IMG/VR virus record: IMGVR_UViG_3300006108_000074
Span: 1-20,795 of that record
Strand: one strand, 5' to 3'
DNA length: 20,795 nucleotides
Origin: a virus
In this document: positions 10,315-17,929 of the stretch, piece by piece
How the letters are laid out: each line of letters begins with the position of its first letter
How positions within the stretch are numbered: the stretch's first letter is position 1
Program-made: the position numbers and the translations under genes
Notes under the pieces: generated by a model
What the model was told of the DNA's origin: nothing
Seen by the model: the letters and a program-made list of their open reading frames with translations, nothing else
The model's database searches: none

Positions 10315-11859
10315 ATGAGCCAATATCTCGTAAAGACGCAGGACATCACTAAGGTCACTGCAGCCAAAAATCCTCAGGAAGTTCACCCAGGTTTCTATCT
10401 GGTTGAAGCTGACGATCTCGCCGCCCTTACCGCACAGGTTGAGAGCATTGAACCAGCTCATGACGAAGTGAAGCTTACCTTCCAAGTCGCGCCTGTTGCA
10501 GGCTCTGCAGATTTTGTCGGTCTTCCAGCAGATCATGAATGGGCTCGCCTCCGTGTTGTTTCGCGCGTTCACCCACTTCAGACCGTTTTCAATCGCGCTG
10601 ATTGCACGTACGTTCGCACTCCTGAACTGTTCATCGTAGATACCGGCGTCAACTTCTCCCACGATGAGTTTGTTGGAGTCGCTTCTACGAATGACTTCTA
10701 CAAGGTACCAGCGCTTTCATCCTTCCGTGACGATCTAGGCCACGGCACCGCGGTTGCTTCTCTTGCATGCGGTAAGAACATCGGCGTCGAGCAGTCTGTC
10801 TCCCTGCAAAACGTAAAGATCGCTGGCGATGGTCACACGACTACCAACCTCGAACTTGGTAACGCTCTGTTCTCCATTCTGAAGCACCATGCTGATACGC
10901 CAACCGTTCCTAAGGTTGTCAACTGCTCGTGGAACGTTCCTAAGAGCGCCTTCTTCGACGACATCTTCAAGGCGATGCTTTCTGCCGGTATCTGCGTTGT
11001 AGCAGCAGCTGGTAACACCGGTATCGACGTTACCGACACTACCCCAGCCGGTCTTGTCGACGTCATCACAGTTGCAGCATCTGACAAGGACGACGTTTCT
11101 GCAGGCTTCAACAACTTCTCGAAGCCAGACATGGCTATCACGACCAACGCTGGTCTTACGGTAGACATCTTTGCTCCAGGTGTTGACATCGTCGTTGCAA
11201 AGTATGATGGCAATGACCACTACTTCTCTGGTTCAGGTACGTCTTTCGCCGCTCCTCTGGTTACTGGCGCTGCATGCATCATCATGTCGATGCTGGAATC
11301 GGTATTTGGTTCAGATGTCCGTCAGATCATGATCGACACTGCTACTAAGGGCGCCCTTCTTCTCGACGCTTCTAAGTTCACTGCCGAACAGAACAACCTT
11401 CTGTTCCTTCTGAACACCGATGAAGCTGCACAGTTCAAGGATCTGACCTTCTTCGTCGACACGCTGTCGGTAACCAACCCAACGATCTCGTCTGACGTCA
11501 ACCGCGTTATGGCATGGAAGAACTACGAATCTGTATCTGGCGAATCTCCAGCATTCAGCATCGTTTATCCAGATGACGCCACGAAGGCAGCCCTTGAAAA
11601 CAATATCACGATCAGCAATGACGGTACATTCGTCATTACGAACCCAACGCTGACATGGGCAGCTGACGAAAATCTACGACTCATGGACTTTAAGGTAGCA
11701 GTGACGTTCAAGAATGTCAGCTACACTTCTCCAAAGATCGTATTCTTCGTTGTTAACCCAGCTCAGAAGGCTGACGTCAGTGGTGAAATCTCGTCTGCAC
11801 TCGAAAGCATGAACGCGCAGACCCTCTTCGCAGCATGGGCAAGCAAAACCCTAAAGTAA
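10315..11859 (+). CDS. Subtilisin-like serine protease (S8)
   Basis: A 514-residue protein with the complete S8 catalytic set: Asp109 in VDTG, His143 in GHGTAVAS, oxyanion Asn234 in AAGN and Ser310 in GTSFAAPLVTGA. Residues 1-100 form an N-terminal domain resembling an inhibitory propeptide but without a signal peptide, so it likely acts inside the cell or in the virion. Residues about 370-514 add a beta-rich domain (FKDLTFFVDTLSVTNPTI) unlike the protease core. SD TGGAG precedes the ATG. It leads a cluster with two oxygenases and a PP-loop ATPase, the next gene starting five bases after its stop. A protein-processing role in that cluster is inferred. Confidence 0.95.
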   Translation: MSQYLVKTQDITKVTAAKNPQEVHPGFYLVEADDLAALTAQVESIEPAHDEVKLTFQVAPVAGSADFVGLPADHEWARLRVVSRVHPLQTVFNRADCTYVRTPELFIVDTGVNFSHDEFVGVASTNDFYKVPALSSFRDDLGHGTAVASLACGKNIGVEQSVSLQNVKIAGDGHTTTNLELGNALFSILKHHADTPTVPKVVNCSWNVPKSAFFDDIFKAMLSAGICVVAAAGNTGIDVTDTTPAGLVDVITVAASDKDDVSAGFNNFSKPDMAITTNAGLTVDIFAPGVDIVVAKYDGNDHYFSGSGTSFAAPLVTGAACIIMSMLESVFGSDVRQIMIDTATKGALLLDASKFTAEQNNLLFLLNTDEAAQFKDLTFFVDTLSVTNPTISSDVNRVMAWKNYESVSGESPAFSIVYPDDATKAALENNITISNDGTFVITNPTLTWAADENLRLMDFKVAVTFKNVSYTSPKIVFFVVNPAQKADVSGEISSALESMNAQTLFAAWASKTLK

Positions 11860-11863
11860 GCTG

Positions 11864-12577
11864 ATGATCAGAGTTTCTCGCGTTGAGACACACGAAGGTC
11901 TGTGGAAGCATCATAACGTTCTTGATGCTTCCACATTCAACGCTCTTTATGGTCTCTCGCAGTTTCTAATCTCTCCGCAACATCATCGCCTCAACGAAGA
12001 AACCCGAGTTCTTAAGGGTGCTGATGGTGAGAATCTAAAGCTCGCCGCGGTAGGCTCAGAGCGTAGCTACAGCAAGCTGTGGCATCTTCCATTGGTTCCG
12101 GGCTATTGGTACCAGACCAATGAGACCATTGGAGCATGGGCAGAGACCCAGCTCAAATCAATCCACCCTGCCCTTCGCATGATGATAGCTCGCTTTCGTG
12201 AGCTTGAGCCGTTCAATGATGGGCATGAGTGGATTCCATATCGTGGCATCTTCAATCACCTGAAGGCAGGCGTTCCACTGGAACCTCATGAAGATGGATC
12301 AAGCGGCTTCGAGCTCGACATTGAAAAGCACAGCATCTACAGCTCAACCATCTACTTTCAGCTGCCTGATGAGGGCGGTATTTTCTGGGATGAGCGCGGC
12401 TTTATCCAGAAGCCAGAAGTGAACATGCTTCTTATCAACCGTGCAAGCCGCATCATGCATGGCGTCACTCCTGGAAATAAAGACCGTCTTGGCTTCACCA
12501 TTCGCTGGTGCCCTGCCCGTCATCTTCTGCTGCCAGGCAGCCCTGATCTGCTTTTCTGGAAGCCACCAGAAGTCTAA
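11864..12577 (+). CDS. Fe(II)/2-oxoglutarate-dependent oxygenase
   Basis: A 237-residue protein with the double-stranded beta-helix oxygenase signature: HxD as His142 and Asp144 (EPHEDG), distal His199 (RIMHG) and Arg208, likely the 2-oxoglutarate carboxylate ligand (DRLGFTIRW). It would hydroxylate or otherwise oxidise a substrate with O2 and 2-oxoglutarate; prolyl-hydroxylase-like phage proteins have this layout. It starts five bases after the subtilase stop, so the two are co-transcribed and probably co-translated. The substrate is unknown; virion proteins or a peptide matured by the protease are possibilities. Confidence 0.88.
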   Translation: MIRVSRVETHEGLWKHHNVLDASTFNALYGLSQFLISPQHHRLNEETRVLKGADGENLKLAAVGSERSYSKLWHLPLVPGYWYQTNETIGAWAETQLKSIHPALRMMIARFRELEPFNDGHEWIPYRGIFNHLKAGVPLEPHEDGSSGFELDIEKHSIYSSTIYFQLPDEGGIFWDERGFIQKPEVNMLLINRASRIMHGVTPGNKDRLGFTIRWCPARHLLLPGSPDLLFWKPPEV

Positions 12578-12605
12578 CCTGAAAAACTTTCGGATTGGAC
12601 CTGTG

Positions 12606-12628
12606 GTAAATACCTTATCGAGAGGTAT
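12606..12628 (+). promoter_or_regulatory. Late promoter with short SD-overlapping hairpin
   Basis: GTAAATA (12606-12612) is a weak late promoter. ATACC (12610-12614) can pair with GGTAT (12624-12628), which abuts the SD GAGAGG of the PP-loop gene. RNA begun at about 12618 would lack the 5' arm. With five pairs this is a weak version of the arrangement at 1541, 3608 and 4414. Confidence 0.4.
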
Positions 12629-12631
12629 CGC

Positions 12632-13582
12632 ATGTCTAGTCCAGTTCCATTCACCCGCGTGTTCAACGAAGGATGGATGAACTATGACCTGGTGAGCCGT
12701 GAGATCATTGAGTACACGATCAATCTTACTGCAGAACAAATCGAAAGCATTGAGCGCGATCGCTTCGCAGAATATCGTCGTAAGGCTGTTCATGACAGCC
12801 TGCTATTCGTTGGTGACAATCCAGCGGTTATGCTGAGCGGTGGCATTGACAGCCAGGTAATGCTCTATTCTTTCATCGAGACAGGGATCAAGGTATCCCC
12901 TGTTATCGTTGATTTTGACGGCAAGAACACCCACGACACTGACGTGGCGCTAGAATACTGCAAGCTGCTAAACGTTGATCCTACGGTTATCGAGCTAAAC
13001 GTCAAGTGGTTCCTTAATCGTGAAGGAGTGCAGTATGGCTTGAAGCACGGACTTCGTAGCCCACAGTTCACCTGTCATGCGAAGGCATGCGAGCTTCTTC
13101 AAGCTAAAGGATATACCGGTGCTGTGTTTGGCGGCAACTCGCTCTACCTAATCAAAAACCATTTGGACGTGAGCGAGGGTTGGATCTTTGGCGCATCCGC
13201 AGCCCAGCTTTTGGATCTGCCAACCTTTAGCCAATCGATCAACTGGCCGATTATCGGCAGCTTCTGTTCATGGTCTTGGCAAGCGTGCATGGCAATGTCG
13301 GCTCTGTCAGAAGAAAATGTAGACGATGCTGAAACCCGCTATCAGCAAAAGATTCAAGCGTACAGATCATTCGGTATTCCGATCATTCCACAAAAGCAGA
13401 AGTATACCGGATTCGAAAACATCAAGAATGAAATAGACGCCATGGACAAGGCTGGCTATTTTGAGTTGAAGTTTAGAGCTCCTCTTTACGCTAAGACACC
13501 AGACCAGTACAAGCCAAGACTTATTCTTACCGATGCGCAGCAACAAGCGCTTGACAACTTATCAGCGAGGCTAAAGACATGA
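12632..13582 (+). CDS. PP-loop ATPase (asparagine-synthetase-like adenylating domain)
   Basis: A 316-residue protein with the PP-loop motif VMLSGGIDSQVML near residue 67, the ATP-binding signature of N-type ATP pyrophosphatases. The following strand (VSPVIVDFDGKNTHDTDVA) fits the family, and a C-terminal helical region follows. It has no glutaminase domain, so it is not a full AsnB. It may adenylate a carboxyl or carbonyl group for amide or thio transfer. Its stop overlaps the start of the next oxygenase gene (ATGA), implying linked function. SD GAGAGG precedes the ATG. The substrate is unknown. Confidence 0.85.
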   Translation: MSSPVPFTRVFNEGWMNYDLVSREIIEYTINLTAEQIESIERDRFAEYRRKAVHDSLLFVGDNPAVMLSGGIDSQVMLYSFIETGIKVSPVIVDFDGKNTHDTDVALEYCKLLNVDPTVIELNVKWFLNREGVQYGLKHGLRSPQFTCHAKACELLQAKGYTGAVFGGNSLYLIKNHLDVSEGWIFGASAAQLLDLPTFSQSINWPIIGSFCSWSWQACMAMSALSEENVDDAETRYQQKIQAYRSFGIPIIPQKQKYTGFENIKNEIDAMDKAGYFELKFRAPLYAKTPDQYKPRLILTDAQQQALDNLSARLKT

Positions 13583-14223
13583 CCTTAACTGTCACTGATC
13601 TTGCCGCAAACATGGGCGACGTTTTTGTTCTTGACTATCCTCTATGGAATGTTGGTAGAGCACGCGACATCCTAGCGGAACATCCGGGCTGGGTTCAGTA
13701 CAACCCGCGCAAGCCTCACATCAAGCGCAAGGGCCTTTCGATAACCTCGCTTGACGGTGGCTTCAGCGGCATTCCAGATCTGGATTCGATTCGGGAATAC
13801 AACCGTGAGAATGGAACCACGTGGCAGGAGCATGACTTCAACAAGCCAACGAGCATCACTCGTCTGATTCCTGAAGCTCTTGATGTCCTTCAGTCATTCC
13901 CAGTAGGAACAATCGGACGCTGCCATTTTCTGCGTCTTGATGCAGGTGGGTTCTTCCCACCTCACCGTGACAATGGACTGGCCCTTCCAACAGGATCATT
14001 CCGTATCCTCGTTCCACTGGTCGATTTTGACGGTGATGGTCAGCACGTATGGCTTCAGGAAGGAAAGCCAGTATCGCTTAGAGCCGGCTACACGTACTTC
14101 ATCAACACGACCAAGGTCCATTCGCTGTTCTCGTTTGCAGATCGGTGCGAGATGGTGGTCATCAATGTCATAGCCGAAGAAAGCGCTATCAGGTATTGCG
14201 CAACGCGATCTAAGGTCGCCTAA
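13579..14223 (+). CDS. Second Fe(II)/2OG oxygenase, aspartyl-hydroxylase-like
   Basis: A 214-residue protein with His129 and Asp131 in FPPHRDNG, distal His181 in TTKVHSLFSF and Arg189, which fits the aspartyl/asparaginyl beta-hydroxylase-like cupin group better than the prolyl hydroxylase group. It would hydroxylate an amino acid or peptide residue. The start overlaps the PP-loop gene by four bases. Presence of two different oxygenases around an ATP-activating enzyme and behind a protease suggests multi-step modification of one target, which is inference. The C-terminal end is Arg- and Lys-containing and unstructured. Confidence 0.86.
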   Translation: MTLTVTDLAANMGDVFVLDYPLWNVGRARDILAEHPGWVQYNPRKPHIKRKGLSITSLDGGFSGIPDLDSIREYNRENGTTWQEHDFNKPTSITRLIPEALDVLQSFPVGTIGRCHFLRLDAGGFFPPHRDNGLALPTGSFRILVPLVDFDGDGQHVWLQEGKPVSLRAGYTYFINTTKVHSLFSFADRCEMVVINVIAEESAIRYCATRSKVA

Positions 14224-14241
14224 AAATACCCCACAAACCTG

Positions 14242-14270
14242 TTTACAATCAGGAGAAAGCGATGTATAAT
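14242..14270 (+). promoter_or_regulatory. Near-consensus sigma70 promoter of the diguanylate cyclase gene
   Basis: TTTACA (14242-14247), a 17-base spacer and TATAAT (14265-14270), giving RNA from about 14277. The same TTTACA-N17-TATAAT pattern occurs at 20374, suggesting an early promoter class read by host RNA polymerase. Confidence 0.85.
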
Positions 14271-14293
14271 CTAAAGGTAGGATGGACTAAGCC

Positions 14294-14932
14294 ATGAAGG
14301 ACCCAATGGACTCCAAAAACTCAATGCACGGGTACATCCGCATGCTGCAGCAGAAGCTGCAGGAAAAGGACCGGACCATCAACGAGCTGATGCAGCAGGT
14401 CAGTGACCTTCAAAAGCGCGTCTACACGGATGATATGACGGGACTGCTCACTCGCGAAGCCTTCAAGGACCGAGTGCGCCAGATGCTTTTGGAGACCACG
14501 CGTAACGGTGGACACACGTTCGTTGTGTTCCTCGACGTAGATAACTTCAAGGGCATCAATGACGCTCATGGCCACGATGGCGGCGACTTTGCTCTTATCA
14601 CGATTGCAACCAGACTTGGAAATGCCATGCGTCGTACCGACGTTGTGGGTCGTTGGTCTGGAGACGAGTTCGTCGCGGCCTTCCACATGACTCCGGAAGA
14701 GTTTGCCACTCAAGACCACCGCATTGTTTTTGAACGCATGCAGAAGGCAATCTCCAAGCCTACCTCGTTCAAGGACAAGGCGATGAACCTCACATGCAGC
14801 ATGGGTGCGGTCACCTATTCTGGCTGCGATGAGATTGACCCTGAAGAGCTGATCAACCAGGCTGACGAAGCGATGTACGCATCGAAGCGGGCCGGCAAGG
14901 ATCGCATTTCGGTAGCTGTCTATCATGATTGA
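14294..14932 (+). CDS. Phage-encoded GGDEF diguanylate cyclase
   Basis: A 212-residue protein: an N-terminal coiled coil (about 15-42), then one GGDEF domain. The active-site signature is SGDEF (122-126), with the metal and substrate motifs FLDVDNFKGINDAHGHDGGDF (79-99, conserved Asp, Asn and GHxxGD) and DDMTGLLTR before them. The product-inhibition site RxxD (Arg113, Asp116) stands the usual five residues upstream. It should make c-di-GMP from two GTP, with dimerisation by the coiled coil. It has an early-type sigma70 promoter. An ATG at 14306 behind AAGGA is an alternative start. It overlaps the QueC-like gene by eight bases. It may shift host motility, biofilm or defence signalling. Confidence 0.93.
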   Translation: MKDPMDSKNSMHGYIRMLQQKLQEKDRTINELMQQVSDLQKRVYTDDMTGLLTREAFKDRVRQMLLETTRNGGHTFVVFLDVDNFKGINDAHGHDGGDFALITIATRLGNAMRRTDVVGRWSGDEFVAAFHMTPEEFATQDHRIVFERMQKAISKPTSFKDKAMNLTCSMGAVTYSGCDEIDPEELINQADEAMYASKRAGKDRISVAVYHD

Positions 14933-15515
14933 GAACCTTCTGGATTTTCCTGAACAGCGAGTCGGTGTTTTCGTTTCGGCGGGCACCGACTCAACCATTC
15001 TGCTGTACCTCATTCTCAAGGAGAACATTACAGCGAAGAAGGACATCACCCTCTTCTGTATTCCTAAGCACGATGGCGCGGCAGATTACGTTCATGGCTG
15101 CGTGAACGCGGTCTGTGAGAAGTTGGGAGTTGCGGTTCCTCCGCTGTTCTTCGTTGGAAATCCAGACTGGGATCATACGTTCATCGTCCAGCGGGCATGG
15201 GGTGAGGTGGCAGATCGCAAGATCGTCGACAAGATTTTTCTAGCCGACAACGTTCCTCCACCCCTCAATCTTCCTGGCCTTCAGCCACGCCGTGGTCGCT
15301 CTACCCACCCGATGGCGGTCCAGCCGTTCTTCGACATGACGAAGGACCAGATCATCAAGCTCTATTTTGATTATGGGATAGAGGACATCCTCAAGCTGAC
15401 GCACACCTGCACGGAAACCCGAGTGGGTGCCTGCTGGAAATGCTGGCAGTGTAGTGAACGAATGTGGGCATTTGCGGAACTCGGGCTTCAAGACCCTCTC
15501 CGCCCAATCACCTGA
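14925..15515 (+). CDS. QueC-like PP-loop protein
   Basis: A 196-residue PP-loop ATPase with SAGTDST (18-24) near the N-terminus and a C-terminal zinc-type cysteine set, Cys162, Cys170, Cys173 and Cys176 (HTCTETRVGACWKCWQCSERMWAF region), in the C-x7-C-x2-C-x2-C layout of QueC. QueC makes preQ0 for queuosine and phage 7-deazaguanine DNA modification. The middle part is short and divergent, so substrate identity is unsure; it may activate a different carboxylate. No QueD, QueE, FolE or transglycosylase gene is in this window. It overlaps the diguanylate cyclase gene by eight bases. Confidence 0.78.
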   Translation: MIENLLDFPEQRVGVFVSAGTDSTILLYLILKENITAKKDITLFCIPKHDGAADYVHGCVNAVCEKLGVAVPPLFFVGNPDWDHTFIVQRAWGEVADRKIVDKIFLADNVPPPLNLPGLQPRRGRSTHPMAVQPFFDMTKDQIIKLYFDYGIEDILKLTHTCTETRVGACWKCWQCSERMWAFAELGLQDPLRPIT

Positions 15516-15521
15516 ATAAAG

Positions 15522-15553
15522 CAGTTCTCTTTTACGAGAAACTGTGATACAAT
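15522..15553 (+). promoter_or_regulatory. Inverted repeat and extended -10 promoter before the yqeY-like gene
   Basis: CAGTTCTC and GAGAAACTG (15522-15544) form a hairpin with one bulged A. TGA followed by TACAAT (15548-15553) is an extended -10 box. The hairpin could end the upstream transcript or act as an operator. Confidence 0.5.
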
Positions 15554-15584
15554 CGTTCCAGTAACAGAACTTAGAAAGGCCAAC

Positions 15585-16022
15585 ATGTCACTTATCGATC
15601 AAGTCAAGGCAGCGCAGATCGCTGCCCGTAAGTCGCGGAACTCTGCCGCGGCAGCGACCCTCACGACCCTAATCGGCGAGGCCGAAGCGGTGGGTAAGAA
15701 CGCTGGACGAGCGCCAACTGACGAAGAAGTCGTTGCGACCGTCAAGAAGTTCATCAAGAACATCGATGCGACTTTGGCCGTTCTGATCCCTGTTTCGGTT
15801 GCCTATGAGGCCTATGCGGCTGAAAAGGCGCTTCTGGAAACCTTCCAACCCAAGCAGATGAGCGAAGAAGAGCTCACCGCCGTGATCAAGACCATCGCAG
15901 CAGAAGTTGGAGCAACTTCTCCGAAGGACATGGGTAAAGTCATGGCCGCTCTAAAGGCAGCGCATGACGGCCAATACGATGGCAAGCTGGCATCTCAGCT
16001 GGTTAAAGCCGCTCTGGCCTGA
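15585..16022 (+). CDS. yqeY: YqeY/GatB-tail-like protein
   Basis: A 145-residue all-helical protein. The pattern SLIDQVKAAQIAARKSRNSAAAATLTTLIGEAE at the start, FQPKQMSEEELTAVIKTIAAEVGATSPKDMGKVM near 84-117 and the C-terminal DGKLASQLVKAAL match the YqeY family, whose fold is the tRNA-binding tail domain of the GatB amidotransferase subunit. The cellular role of YqeY is not settled; a link to tRNA is attractive in a genome carrying so many tRNAs, but is inference. SD AAAGG precedes the ATG. The stop overlaps a strong hairpin. Confidence 0.85.
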   Translation: MSLIDQVKAAQIAARKSRNSAAAATLTTLIGEAEAVGKNAGRAPTDEEVVATVKKFIKNIDATLAVLIPVSVAYEAYAAEKALLETFQPKQMSEEELTAVIKTIAAEVGATSPKDMGKVMAALKAAHDGQYDGKLASQLVKAALA

Positions 16023-16041
16023 TCAGGTTCACGCCTGATCA
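16020..16041 (+). terminator. Eight-bp hairpin at the yqeY stop codon
   Basis: TGATCAGG and CCTGATCA pair perfectly around the stop codon. It is followed directly by a late promoter CATAAATA (16040-16047) and by the terminator at 16052. Confidence 0.55.
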
Positions 16042-16047
16042 TAAATA
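16040..16047 (+). promoter_or_regulatory. Late promoter between two hairpins
   Basis: CATAAATA, one mismatch from the late consensus. Late RNA would begin near 16053, inside the 5' arm of the following terminator, possibly weakening it for late transcripts. Confidence 0.5.
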
Positions 16048-16051
16048 CTCT

Positions 16052-16079
16052 GCAACCTGAGTGTTGCGTTTTGTGTTTT
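16052..16079 (+). terminator. Factor-independent terminator
   Basis: GCAAC-CTGAGT-GTTGC hairpin followed by GTTTTGTGTTTT, upstream of the VWA gene. A possible promoter TTTACT-N17-TTTATA begins at its end. Confidence 0.65.
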
Positions 16080-16116
16080 ACTGTTTCAACCGTTTGAACT
16101 TTATAGGAGTTTGAAA

Positions 16117-17181
16117 ATGAAGAACTATATCGGCATCTCCCGCGATCATTCCGGCTCAATGAGCTCGATCGCCCGCGCAGCAGCTCGCGATTACAACGAC
16201 AATATCGCAGCCATCCGCGAAGCTTCCCTCTCTGAAAATCAAGACACTATCGTTTCTGTGGTCGAATGCGGCTACGGTGACACCGCCTCTGTGCGCCGGG
16301 CGATCGTCAACTCGAACGTCACCGCGCTGCAGCCTATCGCTGAAGGCGCCTACACTGCTCGTGGCCGCGGAACTCCGCTCTTCGACAGCGTCGGCGAACT
16401 GATCGAAATGTTCGAAAGCGTCCCCGACGCAGACGACATCAATGTTTCGTTCCTCGTCATGGCTGTTACCGATGGCCAGGAAAATGCTTCTCGCAAGTAC
16501 TCTGCCGCTACCATCGCCGCAAAAATCCGACAGCTTCAAGCGACTGACCGTTGGACCTTCGTGTTCCGCGTTCCTCGTGGAGATGCTCGCCGGCTGATGC
16601 AGCTGGGCATTCCTGAAGGCAACATCCTCGAGTGGGAACAGACCCAACGCGGTGTTGAAGTTGCTTCTGCCCGCACCCGTGAAGCCTTCACCGGCTACAT
16701 GTCGGCTCGTTCTTCTGGTGTCAAGTCCACTCAGAAGTTCTACACCGATCTGTCGAACGTCACGAGCAAGGACGTTGCAGCGGTTCTGGAAGACGTCTCC
16801 TCAGATGTTCTGATCTGGCCTGTCAGCGTTGCGGACCACGATGCAGAAATCCGTCCCTTCATCGAAGCTCGCCTTGGCGGTAAGCCAATGCTCAAGGGCG
16901 CCGGCTTCTACCAGCTGACGAAGACTGAGCCTACCGTCCAGGATCACAAGAAGATTCTCATCCGTGACAAGACCACGCAGGCCGTCTACTACGGTTCTGC
17001 AGCTCGTCAGATGCTGGGTCTGCCTACCTACGGTAACGTTCGCCTGGCTCCAGGCAACCACGGCAACTTCGACATCTTCATTCAATCCACCTCGGTCAAC
17101 CGCAAGCTGGCTGCCGGCACTTCCCTGGTCTACTGGGCAAACGTCGGAACCCGCTACAAGGAGGGTCCGTCCAGCCGCTGA
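16117..17181 (+). CDS. VWA-domain protein with intact MIDAS
   Basis: A 354-residue protein whose N-terminal 170 residues form a von Willebrand A domain with a full metal-ion adhesion site: Asp10, Ser12 and Ser14 (DHSGS), Thr86 (GTPLFDS) and Asp119 (VTDGQEN). Such domains bind partner proteins through the metal; TerY-like bacterial proteins are relatives. The C-terminal half (from about 230, VLIWPVSVADHDAEIRPF) is a separate conserved-looking domain of unknown role. The ATG at 16117 with SD AGGAG is chosen over an upstream in-frame TTG. The stop overlaps the start of a GIY-YIG gene (ATGA). Confidence 0.9.
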   Translation: MKNYIGISRDHSGSMSSIARAAARDYNDNIAAIREASLSENQDTIVSVVECGYGDTASVRRAIVNSNVTALQPIAEGAYTARGRGTPLFDSVGELIEMFESVPDADDINVSFLVMAVTDGQENASRKYSAATIAAKIRQLQATDRWTFVFRVPRGDARRLMQLGIPEGNILEWEQTQRGVEVASARTREAFTGYMSARSSGVKSTQKFYTDLSNVTSKDVAAVLEDVSSDVLIWPVSVADHDAEIRPFIEARLGGKPMLKGAGFYQLTKTEPTVQDHKKILIRDKTTQAVYYGSAARQMLGLPTYGNVRLAPGNHGNFDIFIQSTSVNRKLAAGTSLVYWANVGTRYKEGPSSR

Positions 17182-17741
17182 TGAGATATTACATCTACAG
17201 GATAACGCGTATAAAGGATGGTGCCTTTTATATAGGGCGCCATTCTTCACGTCTTCCAGAAGAAAAGGATCGGTATTTTGGTGGTGGTACAAGGATCAAG
17301 CGTTCCGTAAAACTTTATGGCAGAGAAGCCCATCTGAAAGAAATACTTGTAGAGGCGTCATCTTTAGAAGAGTTGATCTCTCTTGAGGCACAGATAGTGT
17401 CAAAAGATGTTATCAAAAACCCAAAATGCCTCAATCTTAGGCCAGGTGGGAAAGATGGAAAATTTGACTTTACACCAGAAAGACTTTCTCAGGTTTCTAA
17501 AGAGCTCTGGACACGACCAGAATATAGAGAAAAACTTAAAGATTTTGGACATTATGAAAGGTCAAAATCCACGCGTGAAAAGATGTCAAAAATCATGCGC
17601 TCGCGCATGACGACAGTCAATCATACGTCAAACACGGTGTGGATGACTAATGGATTTATCAGAAAAAGAATACCCATCTGTGATGAAGCGGCCTTTAAAG
17701 CTCTTGGATTTATCAGAGGGAGAAAAGGAAAAGCATTATGA
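17181..17741 (+). CDS. GIY-YIG homing endonuclease embedded between coupled genes
   Basis: A 186-residue GIY-YIG protein, divergent from the other three: YYIYRI and FYIGRHSS form the catalytic pair, followed by KLYGREAHLKE, LEAQIVS and NLRPGGKDG. The C-terminal DNA-binding half has a NUMOD3-like SKSTREKMSKIMRSR segment. It starts in the stop codon of the VWA gene and its own stop overlaps the next start, both as ATGA. Unlike the others it has no late promoter or hairpin and would be made with the VWA gene. Its codons are visibly more AT-rich than the VWA gene's, pointing to recent insertion. Confidence 0.93.
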   Translation: MRYYIYRITRIKDGAFYIGRHSSRLPEEKDRYFGGGTRIKRSVKLYGREAHLKEILVEASSLEELISLEAQIVSKDVIKNPKCLNLRPGGKDGKFDFTPERLSQVSKELWTRPEYREKLKDFGHYERSKSTREKMSKIMRSRMTTVNHTSNTVWMTNGFIRKRIPICDEAAFKALGFIRGRKGKAL

Positions 17742-17925
17742 CACCAAAATTTGAGATTGGATCATCACCAGATGATAAACAGGTTGAGTATGTCTGGGTA
17801 CATGAAGGTCCAGGTGTGACAGTATTCAAAAACTAAAATCTGGCTGGGTCATTAAGCAGGCAAATGTCGGTGGGTTGCCCGCAAACACCATTGCCAGGCT
17901 TGTTGCCAGTGAAATGCAGGAGTAA
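17738..17925 (+). pseudogene. Small gene split by a -1 frameshift before its first stop
   Basis: The zero frame (17738-17836) encodes 32 residues ending GPGVTVFKN and a TAA stop. Just before that stop lies CAAAAAC (17827-17833). Shifting -1 there opens a frame that reads VTVF-KK-LKSGWVIKQANVGGLPAN and runs in gene-like sequence to a stop at 17923-17925, giving about 62 residues. The seven-mer is close to, but not, the ideal A-AAA-AAC slippery site. Either the phage uses frameshifting or one A of a run has been lost. It starts in the GIY-YIG stop codon, which lies just upstream. The product is unrecognised. Confidence 0.6.
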
Positions 17926-17929
17926 GGAA

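Noticed and set aside
10252-10662. Long N-terminal extension of the minus-strand gene
   Set aside because: It is antisense to the start of the subtilase gene, and the ATG at 10251 has an SD and begins the domain.
10735-11220. Minus-strand frames opposite the subtilase and other large genes
   Set aside because: They are low-complexity shadows of strong plus-strand genes, with no SD or recognisable domain.
14321-15049. 242-codon minus-strand frame opposite the diguanylate cyclase
   Set aside because: The plus strand encodes a full GGDEF domain; the reverse frame has no recognisable features.
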